Below, piece after piece: positions 1-10,511 of a stretch of 64,000 nt of DNA (the stretch's first letter is position 1; every line of letters starts with the position of its first letter). The stretch spans positions 14,110,990 through 14,174,989 of the forward strand of contig OY720102.1 in NCBI GenBank assembly GCA_963082875.1. Direction: 5' to 3'. The notes under the pieces were generated by a model. It saw only the letters and a list, made by a program, of their open reading frames with translations, made no database searches and was not told the origin of the DNA. Source of the stretch: Corella eumyota (lineage: Eukaryota; Chordata; Ascidiacea; Phlebobranchia; Corellidae). The translations under genes and the position numbers were made by a program.

Positions 1-226
1 AGTAACAACTGTTACCCCGACCCGGTCTCAAATTGACTTTGGCAGTTTGGGATATTATAGATTATAATTGCCCGATAATTAAGCTGCTGATTAAGTGCTG
101 GCTCAGCAGGAGTTCATACCGTTTATAGCGTCTTACTCAAGGGCTCTACAGCATGAGATCAGTGAGGGTTAAACCCAGGAACTCTTGTAGTGAAACTAAG
201 TGTTCTTACCACTACACCATGCTGCC
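1..226 (-). mobile_element. tRNA-derived SINE, cut by window edge
   Basis: Reverse copy of the family that recurs throughout the window. Read on the minus strand it begins with a tRNA-like head (A box TGGTGTAGTGG, B box GGTTCGATCCC in good copies). A body of about 230 bp follows, ending in GAGGATAAA. The body end lies beyond position 1. It sits in a kindlin intron. Confidence 0.85.
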
Positions 227-274
227 TGTTTCACTATTCTAACATTGAGGATAAACTTATAATTTATCACCCAG

Positions 275-3200
275 GGTCACCCATGTACAATACCCTCACC
301 CCCAAAAACATGAAATCTTCGTCGATGTCGCAGAGTCTTGAGTTTCTCGACACGACGTACATCGACACAAAGTTGTTGATCAACAGCCAGAAGCCATCAA
401 CAAGAGCATTGACAAACCTCATGAGACCGAAAAACTACGTCGACAAAGCTGGCTTTAACACTGGGTAAGCACTTTTAATGGGTAGGCACTTTTTAATACT
501 AGGTCGGACTTTTTTACTACTGGGTAAACACTTTTTTAATACCAGGTAAGTACTTTTTTAAATAGTGGATTTTTTAAATATTGGGTAAACACTTACTTTA
601 ATACTGGGTAAGGACTTACTTTATTACTGGGTAAGGACTTTTTTAAATACTGAATAAGCACTTTTTTAATACTGGGTAAGGACTTTTTTAATATTGGGTA
701 AGCACTTTTTTAATACTGGGTAAGGACTTTTTTAATAGTGTGTATGGACTTTTTTAAATAGTGGGTTTTTCTAAATACTTTTGTTTTTGGATTAGCACTT
801 TTTTATTTCTTGGTAAGCACTTTTTTAAGTTCTGGGTAAGCACTTTTATTCCCGGGTTTTAACCTTAACGATTGTGTTTAGATGGGTCGACAGTTCACGC
901 TGTTTGATGGAGCAAGGAGTTAATGAAAAAGACACAATTTTGCTGCGGTTCAAGTTTTATTCCTTCTTTGACCTTAATCCGAAGGTATTTTAATATTACT
1001 GATGATATAGTTGGTAAAAACATTCGGCTTCACAACATGAGGTCCTTGGTTCAATCCCCATTGCTTTCATGCTGTAGCGCCTTTAAGTAAGGTGCTATAA
1101 ACAGTCTGAACTCCTGCTAAGCAAATACTTAATCATAGGCTTAATTATCGGGCAATTATAATCTATAATATCCCAAACTGCCACAGACAACTCGAGACTG
1201 GGTCAGGGGTTACAAATTTACTCTATGTTAAGGTGTGAAGTCTAACTTTCTACATTGAGGATAAAGATATATAAAAAAATAATTAAATCTTACAAATTTG
1301 TTCGTTTTTTTAAACTAAATTTTTTTTTTAATTTTCTAATTTAAAATTTGGAAAAATTTTTAATTTTTATTGTAATTAAAACATACTAAAAAATAAAAAA
1401 GTAATATTTTAATTTTATAAAAGTTATAAGTTACAAAATAAATTTTAAAAATTAAAAAAGAAATTTTAAAACTTATTTAGCTGAAACAGAGTTGAAATTT
1501 TTCTATTAAAATGACGTCACGAAATTTTTCTATTCAGTATAGGAAGTTATTAATTTCAAATTATCATTCAACAAACCTTTAATAAATGTTGAATATCAGG
1601 AACACTGAATTTAACAAAAATTAAAAAAAAAAAATTTTATTAAAATTTAAATATTTCTTTTTTATATATAGATTTATTTATCCTCAATGCGTAAAAAACG
1701 AACAAATCTGTAAGATTTAATTATTTTTTTTATATATCTTTATTTTCAATGTAGAAAGTTAGACTTCACACCCTAAACATATAGTAACATCAGTTACCCC
1801 GACCCAGTCTCGAGTTACCTTTAGTAATTTGAGATATTATAAAGATTATAATTGCCCGATAATTATGCTGCTGACTAAGTGCTGGTTTAGCAGAAGTTTA
1901 TTCCATTTACAGCGCCTTACTCAAGGGCGCTACAGCATGAGAGCAGTGGGGATCGAACCCAGGACCTTGTGTAGTATAGCCAAGTGTTCTGACTACTACA
2001 ACACTTTCCTTGTCATTAAATGATTAAACTTGAAAAAAATATCTTTAAACATAGAGTAACATTTGTTACCTCTACCCAGTCTCGAGTTGCCTTTACCCCT
2101 TTCAGATAATTAAAATATATTTTAATTAGTACGATGCTGTGAGGATAAATCAGTTGTTTGAGCAAGCAAAATGGAATTTATTATGTGAGGATATTGACTG
2201 CACCGAGGAAGAGATGATCATGTTTGCATCTTTACAGGTAAAATTCAAAACATATATTAAATTATGACATCACAAACCTAAATATGACATCATAGACCTA
2301 GTTATGACATCACAAACTTAATAATGACATCAAAACTTGATTATGGCATTATAACCTTAATTATGACATCAGAAATTTAAATATGACACCACAAACTTAA
2401 ATATAACATCACAAACCTATTTATGACATCACAAATTTAAATATGACATCACAAACTTAATTATGACATCACAAACCTAAATATGACATAAAAAACATAA
2501 TTATAACATCACAAACTTAATTATGACATCACAAACCTAACTCTGACATCATGAAATTAATTATGACATCACAAACTTAATTATGACAATTATTTTGTAG
2601 TACCACATCTCCAAGTTATCGGAAAACACAAACGAAGACGTTGAACAAAACGACAATCGAGATATTGATCAAGCTTTACAAGACTTGGAAGGTTCTCTGG
2701 GAACAAACAGTGTGGTTAGCAAGGTACGTTCAATTTGAGGTTCTGGGTTCGATTCCCATTGTTGCCCCTTATTTTAAATTGTTTAAAACCTAAAACTTGG
2801 GTTCGAGGGTTCGATTCCCATTGTTGCCCCTTATTTTAAATTGTTTAAAACCTAAAACTTGGGTTCGAGGGTTTGATTCCCATTGTTGCCTCTTATTTAA
2901 AATGGTTTTAAATTTAAGACTTAAGTTCTAAGGTTTGATTCCCACTGTTGCCACATATTTTAAATTGTTTTAAACCTAAAACTTGGGTTCTGAAGTTTGA
3001 TTCCCACTGTTGCCCCTTATTTTAAATGGTTTTAAATTTAAGACTTAAGTTCTAAGGTTTGATTCCCACTGTTGCCACATATTTTAAATGGTTTTAAACC
3101 TAAAACTTGGGTTCTAAGGTTTGATTCTCACTGTTGCTCCTGTTTTAAATTGTTTAAAACCTAAAACTTGGGTTCTAAGGTTTGATTCCCACTGTTGCTT

Positions 3201-6200
3201 CTGTTTTAAATTGTTTAAAACCTAAAACTTGGGTTCTAGGGTTTGATTCCCACTGTTGCCTCTTATTTTAAATGGTTTAAAACCTAAAACTTGGGTTCTA
3301 AGGTTTGATTCCCACTGTTGCTCCTGTTTTAAATTGTTTAAAACCTAAAACTTGGGTTCTAAGGTTTGATTCCCACTGTTGCTCCTGTTTTAAATTGTTT
3401 AAAACCTAAAACTTGGGTTCTAAGGTTTGATTCCCATTGTTGCCTCTTATTTAAAATGGTTTTAAACCTAAAACTTAGGTTCTAAGGTTTGATTCCCACT
3501 GTTGCCACACATTTTAAATAGTTTTAAACCTAAAACTAAGGTTCTAAGGTTTGATTCCCATTGTTGCCCCTTATTTTAAATAGTTTTAAACCTAAAACTT
3601 GGGTTCGAGGGTTTGATTCCCATTGTTGCCTCTTATTTAAAATGGTTTTAAACCTAAAACTTAGGTTCTAAGGTTTGATTCTCACTGTTGCTCCTGTTTT
3701 AAATTGTTTAAAACCTAAAACTTGGGTTCTAAGGTTTGATTCCCACTGTTGCTTCTGTTTTAAATTGTTTAAAACCTAAAACTTGGGTTCTAGGGTTTGA
3801 TTCCCACTGTTGCCTCTTATTTTAAATGGTTTAAAACCTAAAACTTGGGTTCTAAGGTTTGATTCCCACTGTTGCTCCTGTTTTAAATTGTTTAAAACCT
3901 AAAACTTGGGTTCTAAGGTTTGATTCCCACTGTTGCTCCTGTTTTAAATTGTTTAAAACCTAAAACTTGGGTTCTAAGGTTTGATTCCCATTGTTGCCTC
4001 TTATTTAAAATGGTTTTAAACCTAAAACTTAGGTTCTAAGGTTTGATTCCCACTGTTGCCACACATTTTAAATAGTTTTAAACCTAAAACTAAGGTTCTA
4101 AGGTTTGATTCCCATTGTTGCCCCTTATTTTAAATAGTTTTAAACCTAAAACTTGGGTTCGAGGGTTTGATTCCCATTGTTGCCTCTTATTTAAAATGGT
4201 TTTAAACCTAAAACTTAGGTTCTAAGGTTTGATTCCCACTGTTGCCACACATTTTAAATAGTTTTAAACCTAAAACTAAGGTTCTAAGGTTTGATTCCCA
4301 TTGTTGCCCCTTATTTTAAATAGTTTTAAACCTAAAACTTGGGTTCGAGGCTTTGATTCCCATTGTTGCCTCTTATTTAAATTGGTTTTAAACCTAAAAC
4401 TTAGGTTCTAAGGTTTGATTCCCACTGTTGCCACACATTTTAAATAGTTTTAAACCTAAAACTAAGGTTCTAAGGTTTGATTCCCACTGTTGCCCCTTAT
4501 TTTAAATAGTTTTAAACCTAAAACTTGGGTTCGAGGCTTTGATTCCCATTGTTGCCTCTTATTTAAATTGGTTTTAAACCTAAAACTTAGGTTCTAAGGT
4601 TTGATTCCCACTGTTGCCACACATTTTAAATAGTTTTAAACCTAAAACTAAGGTTCTAAGGTTTGATTCCCACTGTTGCCCCTTATTTTAAATAGTTTTA
4701 AACCCAAAATTTCATGGTATGAAGTCAAGTGTTCTTACCACTAAACCACCTAGATAAATTAAAGTTTAGATTATAAAATAAGAAAATTATTTTTTGTTTG
4801 TAGGGTGATATTACATCAGTTCCTGAGTTGTCACACTATCTTAAACTTTTCAAGTTAGTATACTAAAAGTTATTTTTTTTTAACAACATTTTTTAACCTA
4901 ATTAAAATACTCTATTTGTTAAAAAAAAAAATTTTTTAAATTTTAGAATTTTTTTTTTTAATTTAAAAAATTTTTTTTAGACCCAAAAAGTTTACCCTGA
5001 AAGGTTACAAGAAACATTATTTTATCTTCAAAGATACGAATATTTCTTATTTTAAATCTAAAGAGGATGCGGCATCTCTACTAAGCCCAACTACGGTTCG
5101 TTTTACAAAAATAATTTGATTTTTAGGGGGGGGGGGGGGGGGTTAAAAATGGCATTTTTTTTGTTCTTTTAAAATTTTTTAAATTTCGTTTGTATTCCAA
5201 ATTATTTAAAATTATTATCATATATTATTATAACTACATAAGGTCCTGGGTTCAATTACCACTGCTCTCATGCTATACGCCCTTGAGTAAGGTGACATAA
5301 ACGGTATAAAGTTTTTTTTTTTTTTTTGAATTAAAATTTAAACGTTTTATTGGATTTCTATTTATTACTTGGTGTCGTTGTTGGCACTTGGCTTTACTAC
5401 ATAAAGTCCCAGGTTCGATTCCCACTGCTCTCATCCTGTGACGCTTTTAAGTAGAGTGTTCCGGCCGTTAATTTTATTAACTTTAGCAATTATTTGTTGG
5501 ATTATAAATATGTGAAAATATTATTTTATTTTAAATTTGTTGTTTTTAAATTTTGATTTTAGATTAAGTTGAAGGGAGCAGAAGTTATCCCTGATGTGAA
5601 TATTGGAGAGGAAAAATATATCATCAAACTTTTAATCCCTAGTGCCGAGGGAATGTCAGAGTTGTGGCTTAGATGTGACACCGTAAGTTACAACTCTTAA
5701 TTTTTACTTTTTTAATTACAACCTTTAATTTTTTATTTTTTTCACTGTGAGTTACAACTCTTATTTGATTTTCCTTCACTGTGAGTTACAACTCTTATTT
5801 TTTTATTAGCTACAATCATTATTTTACCTACTTTTATCGATAGTTACAACCCTAAATTTTTATTTTTTCTTTGTTTAAAACCTTATTTAAAAAATACTCT
5901 AAAACTAGTGATGTGCCGATCAAAATGGTGATCGTAAATCGTCGATTTTTGAAGGTATTTTGCGATCACCCGATCAAGGTCCAAAATCGGCAGATCGGTA
6001 ATTACGTCACATTTAATTTTACGTCACAAATAAACACGCACATGCCTTAACCACATAGATTTCCATAAACTTTTACAGCGCTTTATTTCCGCGCTAGTAA
6101 AATTGTTTTTAGTTCTTGTAAATGATACTGAATATTACGGTTAAATATTTAAACAAACTTGTGAATAAGTAGAAGTGTTTAACATACAGGGTCAATTTTT

Positions 6201-9200
6201 TTGTATTTAGTGACGATAAAGTTACCGATTGTTCGGTCACGTTATCAGATCGATTTCGATTATAAAGAACGGCGATCGGCACATCACCATTAGTTACAAC
6301 TATTATTCTTTACTATTTTCTTTGTTACTTACAAGTATTATTTTTACCTTTTTTTATTAATAGTAACAACTTTTTTTTTTTTTTTTTTTTACTTAAAGTT
6401 ACATCCCTTGTTTCTCCATCTTTTTACTGTAAGTTACAACTCTTGTTTAATTTTTTTAAGGACGTTGTGTATTGTCAATGGATAGCTGCGTGTAAACTGG
6501 CAGCGAAAGGCCACACGATGGCAGACTCGAGTTACGAAAACGAAGTCCAAAATTTCCGAACTTTGCTTAAACTGCAAAAAAGTGGGACAGGGAATGGGAA
6601 TGGTAAAAAATTATCTTAAAGTCCTATATTAGCGATATTTTTTTGCTCAGAAATTAATAAAGTTGGTGTCACTGAACACAAAAATGATTTTAACTTTAAA
6701 TAATTTTAATTACTTTTTAAGTTACACAACTTTTAAAAAAAACTTTAACTTAATTTAAAAAAAAGGGAAGTCCTGTTTGTGATGATGTAGAAAGTACTAG
6801 CTTGTATACATTCACTACTCTACTTAGAACTTTCTACGTCACACAAAACATTATGGTAACCTGGTTTTTTATGTTAATCATTTTCCAGTATTTTTGAAAA
6901 CTAAATTGTAAGTACCACAGACATTTTTTAAAGATTCTAAAGCCATTTTGTGATTCAGTGTCAACCATACTAACATGCTATATACATCACTTACTCATAT
7001 TTTTTTGTTTACATTTTTTGCTCAAGTGATTTTAATACTATGGTTAAAAATATTTATAAATCAAGTTAAATTACGGTCCTGTCTGCTAACCAACAATATT
7101 GTAATGTCTGAATTGAGATAAAATTTAACTTTAACCTTTTTTAATATTTTAAATGTAAAGTTATACTTAAAGAGATGGTTCAGTCGTAGAGTTTTTTTTT
7201 TTAATTATGTTGGAATTTTTCCAACTTGCACGAGTATACCATTATTTTAAAAATTGGTCCTACGTCTGTGTCTGCCAGCATATGATCTTACGACGATGAC
7301 GTCGTGGGTCACGTGACTGGCGAGCGTTGGGACTTTCCCTATTTACAATATTTACCTTCAAATCCCGATATCTCAAAAACTACTTGACCAATTTTTAAAA
7401 TAATGGTATCCTCGTGAAAGTTGGAAAAATTCCAACATAATTAAAAAAGAAACTCTACGACCGAACCATCTCTTTAACGTTTCTTTTTATTAATTTTCTG
7501 TTAAATAGTTCTATTTTTACAAACATATTGAATTAAAAAAATTATTAAACTAATTCTTCTTTAAATTTATTTTTTTATATTTTTAAAATTTTTTTTAAAT
7601 TTTTTCGATTTATTTTAAGCAAGTGGAGACGGTTTGGGAAGTCTGACAACGAACATTGAACCACAATTCTATGTCGCTAAAAAACATCTCAAAAAACTGG
7701 GGAACAAAGTAACCAAAATTATTTTAAAAATTTTTAAGGTTGATAATAGGAGGTAGTAGAAGTTAATAAGATCATGGGTTTGATTCCCACTGCTTCCATG
7801 CTGTAGAGCCCTTGAGTAAGGTGCTATAAACGATATGAACTCCTGCTGAGCCAGCACTTAATCAGCAGCTGAATTATCGGGCAATTATAATCTATATAAT
7901 ATCCCAAACTGTCACAGGCAACTTGAGACCGGGTCACGGTAACTAATGTTACTCTATGTTTAGGTCATTAAGTTGACCTTCTCACATCGAGGATAAATAA
8001 AAAGGAAACAAAAAATATATACAAAATTTTTTTTATTTTAAGCTTGCGGTTCGAAAAATTCAGGAATCCGTTGCTAACTATAGCAGCTACAATCTTGCTA
8101 ATGCAAAACTAGCTTACATTAAGGCTTGGCAATCATTACCTGACTTTGGGATCACCTACTTTCTTGTCAAGTTTCAAAATTGTAGAAAAGAGGTAAATTT
8201 CAATATTTTAATAATTTAAAAGTTTATCCAGGATCTCAGGTCTTACTCAAGGATGCTACAACATGCCAGCAGTTGAGATCCAACCCAGGCTCTCAGGTCT
8301 TACTCAGGATACTACAAAATGCCAGCAGTGGGAATCAAACCCAGGATTTTAGGTCTTACTCAAAGATGCTACAACATGTCAGCAGTGGGAATCAAACCAA
8401 GGGCTTTAGGGTCTTACTAAATGATGTTACAACACCGATTGTAAATCTAGTTTTAGAAAGATTTTTAACAATGAGTTTTTTTAGGAGCTTGCAGCGATCG
8501 CGTACAATCGAATTATTCGAATGGATGCTGCATCTGGTGAGGCAACTAAAACATGGAGGTACAACACAATGAAGGTAGATTTCATTTGTTAGCTTGACTC
8601 TGTCTTGAGTTTTCTTTTTTTAGTTTATGTATTGTCAGTATATTTAAAATAGTTTTTTGTTTGGTAATTTACGCTTAGTTTACCTTTTTTTTTATCCTTG
8701 ATATTGGAAAGTCAAGTTTAAGAGTTAAACATAAAGTAACATAAGTTACTCTGACCCAGTCTCGAGTTGACTGTGGCAGTTTGGGATATTATTTATTATA
8801 ATTAACCGATAATTAAGCTGCTGATTAAGTGCTGGCTCATCAGAAGTTCATACTGTTTATATCGCCTTACTCAAGGACGCTACAGCATGAGAGCAGTGGG
8901 GATCAAACTGAGAACCTTATTTGGCGAAGTTTTATTAAATTAGTTTTGTTTCTAGGCATGGAGTGTAAATTGGGATACCAACACAGTCATTGTTGAACTT
9001 GCGGAGGAATCGAAATCAATTATGTTTGCTTGTACGAGATTTAGGTAAGTTTAGGGACACCTTGTTGTCTGAAAATTATACTTTTGTTTATCCTCAATAA
9101 AACATCAGTTACCCCAACCCAGTCTCTAGTTGCCTGTGGCAGTTTGGGATATTATAGATTGCAATTGCCCAATAATTAAGCTGTTGATTAAGTGCTGGCT

Positions 9201-9464
9201 CTGCAGGAGTTCATACCGTTTATAGCGCCTTAATAAAGGGCGCCCCAGCATAAGAGCAGTGGGGATTGAACCCAACTACATAAAAGGGGGTAAAGTTTAA
9301 CCCACTTTTGAGGGTAAAAACTTTAACGGTAAATGCTTTTTAGCCCCAAGTTAGTCCACGAGTTGATAGGAGGATACATCTTCCTCTCGATGAGGACCAA
9401 AGATGCCGACGAAACTCTCGATGAGGAGAAGTTCTTCAAACTCACTGGAGGTTGGAACGGGTGA
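275..9464 (+). CDS. FERMT: Kindlin / fermitin (FERMT), 3' portion, 13 exons
   Basis: Kindlins are FERM-domain adaptors that bind integrin beta tails with talin and activate integrins at adhesions. Exons: 275-464, 882-984, 2130-2237, 2601-2723, 4804-4853, 4981-5095, 5563-5682, 6461-6602, 7620-7708, 8043-8192, 8485-8574, 8956-9044, 9344-9464. All junctions are GT-AG and keep phase. The total is 1490 nt (about 496 codons) against about 680-700 aa for the family, so the N-terminal F0/F1 part lies upstream of the window. Recognisable blocks: [20 protein letters not shown] (F1/F2), [15 protein letters not shown] and [20 protein letters not shown] (F2), a PH domain split over three exons ([16 protein letters not shown] to [17 protein letters not shown]), and F3 ([38 protein letters not shown]). 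It ends [10 protein letters not shown]-stop at 9464. The integrin-contact QW pair of vertebrate kindlins reads AW here. The first exon's start (275) is the least certain boundary. Introns are loaded with SINEs, MITEs and minisatellites. Confidence 0.95.
465..881 (+). repeat. Degenerate ~22-bp array copied from a 5' splice site
   Basis: The whole intron after kindlin exon 275-464 consists of about 16-19 imperfect copies of a unit close to CTGGGTAAGCACTTTTTTAA. The first copy is the real exon end plus donor (CTGG|GTAAGC). At least eight further copies keep a perfect GGTAAG. Confidence 0.85.
995..1266 (+). mobile_element. SINE, forward, degraded head
   Basis: The B-box region GGTTCAATCCCCATTGC is present at about 1050, followed by the full body with AATATCCCAAACTGCCACAG and the GAGGATAAA end. 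The A box is decayed. It forms the left arm of an inverted SINE pair in a kindlin intron. Confidence 0.8.
1267..1740. repeat. AT-rich spacer and stem between two opposed SINEs
   Basis: Bases about 1227-1311 are nearly the reverse complement of about 1690-1775, extending the SINE foldback into flanking AT-rich sequence. The middle (1312-1689) is A/T homopolymer-rich. I see no coding signal in it. Confidence 0.6.
1741..2012 (-). mobile_element. SINE, reverse
   Basis: Reverse copy running from the GATAAA-type end to the tRNA-like head near CTACTACAACACTTTCC. It is the right arm of the foldback with the copy at 995-1266. Confidence 0.8.
2044..2100 (-). mobile_element. SINE body fragment
   Basis: A short piece of the SINE body (AACATAGAGTAACAT to CTCGAGTTGCC) immediately before the acceptor of kindlin exon 2130-2237. 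Confidence 0.65.
2260..2595 (+). repeat. 20-bp minisatellite carrying TGACATCA
   Basis: About 16 tandem copies of a unit close to TTATGACATCACAAACTTAA fill the intron between kindlin exons 2130-2237 and 2601-2723. The core TGACATCA is one base from the CRE/ATF octamer TGACGTCA. Confidence 0.9.
2735..4712 (+). repeat. ~60-bp minisatellite with B-box-like core and higher-order copies
   Basis: About 33 copies of a unit of roughly 58-62 bp containing GGTTTGATTCCCACTG and TTTAAACCTAAAACTTGGG. It has higher-order structure: a block of about 540 bp near 3125-3665 recurs at 3665-4205, and a three-unit block of about 180 bp repeats from 4180 to 4700. It fills one kindlin intron. Confidence 0.9.
5126..5142 (+). 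repeat. Poly-G tract (17 G)
   Basis: An uninterrupted run of 17 G in an otherwise AT-rich kindlin intron, 31 bases after the exon ending at 5095. Confidence 0.95.
5232..5465 (+). mobile_element. Two SINE head fragments
   Basis: Head fragments at about 5232-5310 and 5384-5465, each with the B-box segment (GGTTCAATTACC, GGTTCGATTCCC) and the CCACTGCTCTCAT stretch. They lie in the intron before kindlin exon 5563-5682. Confidence 0.65.
5683..6460 (+). repeat. Intron with repeated donor-like segments
   Basis: The real donor reads ACACC|GTAAGTTACAACTCTT. Similar segments (CTGTGAGTTACAACTCTT, CTGTAAGTTACAACTCTTG and weaker ones) recur about every 30-60 bases on both sides of the hAT-type MITE at 5906-6289. 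Confidence 0.7.
5906..6289. mobile_element. hAT-type MITE (TAGTGATG family)
   Basis: A 384-bp non-coding element with inverted ends TAGTGATGTGCCGATC and GATCGGCACATCACCA. Three relatives lie at 21868, 45844 and 54186, and two of those have intact 8-bp target duplications, which supports hAT. I cannot see a clear target duplication for this copy. Confidence 0.8.
6660..6968. repeat. Foldback element in a kindlin intron
   Basis: Imperfect inverted ends: AGTTGGTGTCACTGAACACA near 6662 against a segment ending GTGATTCAGTGTCAACCA near 6967. An inner inverted pair GATGTAGAAAGT / ACTTTCTACGTC also occurs. Non-coding; possibly a MITE. The family is not recognised. Confidence 0.5.
7167..7477. mobile_element. 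TTAA-flanked MITE
   Basis: A 311-bp element bounded by TTAA with inverted ends AGAGATGGTTCAGTCGTAGA and the complement of GACCGAACCATCTCT. TTAA target sites are typical of piggyBac and Kolobok. A relative lies at 32713-32931. Confidence 0.8.
7742..8000 (+). mobile_element. SINE, forward
   Basis: Well-preserved body from the B box (GGTTTGATTCCCACTGC) to the end GAGGATAAATA. It sits in the intron just before kindlin exon 8043-8192. Confidence 0.85.
8225..8425 (-). repeat. ~57-bp B-box minisatellite, about 3 copies
   Basis: Units close to GATGCTACAACATGCCAGCA plus GTGGGAATCAAACCCAGG. On the minus strand this reads GGGTTTGATTCCCACTGC, the SINE-like B-box core. Kindlin intron. Confidence 0.8.
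8691..8925 (-). mobile_element. SINE, reverse
   Basis: Reverse SINE copy from TATCCTTGATATTGGAAAG to the B-box region GGGGATCAAACTGAGAACC, within a kindlin intron. Confidence 0.8.
9079..9275 (-). mobile_element. SINE, reverse, shortened
   Basis: Reverse copy with the ACCCAGTCTCTAGTTGCC and GGGGATTGAACCCAAC segments. It lies in the last kindlin intron. Confidence 0.8.
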
Positions 9465-9531
9465 AGATTTGGAAGATTTTTGAACAAAAATGTTTCGAAA
9501 AATTTGTTATCATTTTTTTGAGATACTGATA

Positions 9532-9541
9532 AATAAATAAA
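9532..9541 (+). terminator. Likely kindlin polyadenylation signals
   Basis: Two overlapping AATAAA hexamers about 70-75 bases after the kindlin stop codon. They are in the expected place for the mRNA 3' end; no downstream element was tested. Confidence 0.55.
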
Positions 9542-9544
9542 AAC

Positions 9545-10400
9545 CATTTCTATAAATGGTTGTTTTTTTCTGATATCCATATGTTAAAAAACACCATTTT
9601 ACTAAAAGTTTTACATATTTCATTACACCCCTTCTACCCTATCCTCTCTTATCTGGGAAATCCCCTTTAATTTTGACAAATTTATGAAAAAATGTCGATT
9701 TTAAAATTTTTGGAATTTGGAAGACACTTTTTCATTTTGTAATTCTGGTGTCAACTTACTTTATTATATTGCGTTTATAACCTTATTATCATTCAATAGT
9801 TTCTGTAAATATTTTAAAACCATTTTCTTTCGATTCACAAAAAAAATTTAACATTTCGATCAAAAAACAATGTTTGAAAACTTTTAACTGCCGTTTATTG
9901 TAAATATTAAAAATCTTTGTTTTTTTGTTGTGGGTAAGTTTTCTTTTTGTTGAATCATTTAAAGGGTAAACTAATCAAAAGTTTAAACTTGTAAACTAAT
10001 CAAATTACTAATCACAATCGTTATTTTCATTCTTATTAACATATTAAGCTTTATTAAACTAAGTGTAACAAATATTGCCTGGACGACCATTTTGTTAAAC
10101 TTAATAAAATCTATGTATCATTATTTTCAATCGCATTAATTCTATTCTAATATTCTAAAACTTGTAGGATTCCTAAGTAAGACCTGAGATCCTGGGTTTG
10201 ATTCCCACTGCTGGCATGTTGTAAAATCCTTAACTAATACCCGAGATCCTGGGTTTGATTTTCACTGCTGACATGTTGTAGCATTTTTGAGTAAAACCTG
10301 AGTCTTTGGCATATTTGTTAGTGTTATTAAGCTTATAAAGGTAAGCTAAACTTATTAACAGTCTAATTAAAAAAACACATTTAAAAAAAAGTTAAATTTT
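9545..10400. other. Intergenic spacer between convergent genes
   Basis: AT-rich sequence between the 3' ends of kindlin and the fucosyltransferase. The only structure I see is a short B-box minisatellite at about 10168-10315 (about 3 copies of GGGTTTGATTCCCACTGCTG). Confidence 0.6.
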
Positions 10401-10401
10401 T

Positions 10402-10407
10402 TTTATT
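10402..10407 (-). terminator. Candidate polyadenylation signal of the fucosyltransferase
   Basis: AATAAA on the minus strand, about 105 bases after the stop codon at 10512. Confidence 0.4.
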
Positions 10408-10511
10408 AAATGAAGTATTTGTAATAAGGTCGAAATAGTTGAAAATATTGCAATAAAAACAGAAAATATGTCAAAAAATAAAATTAGAGAAAAGATAATA
10501 ATGTCAAAAAA

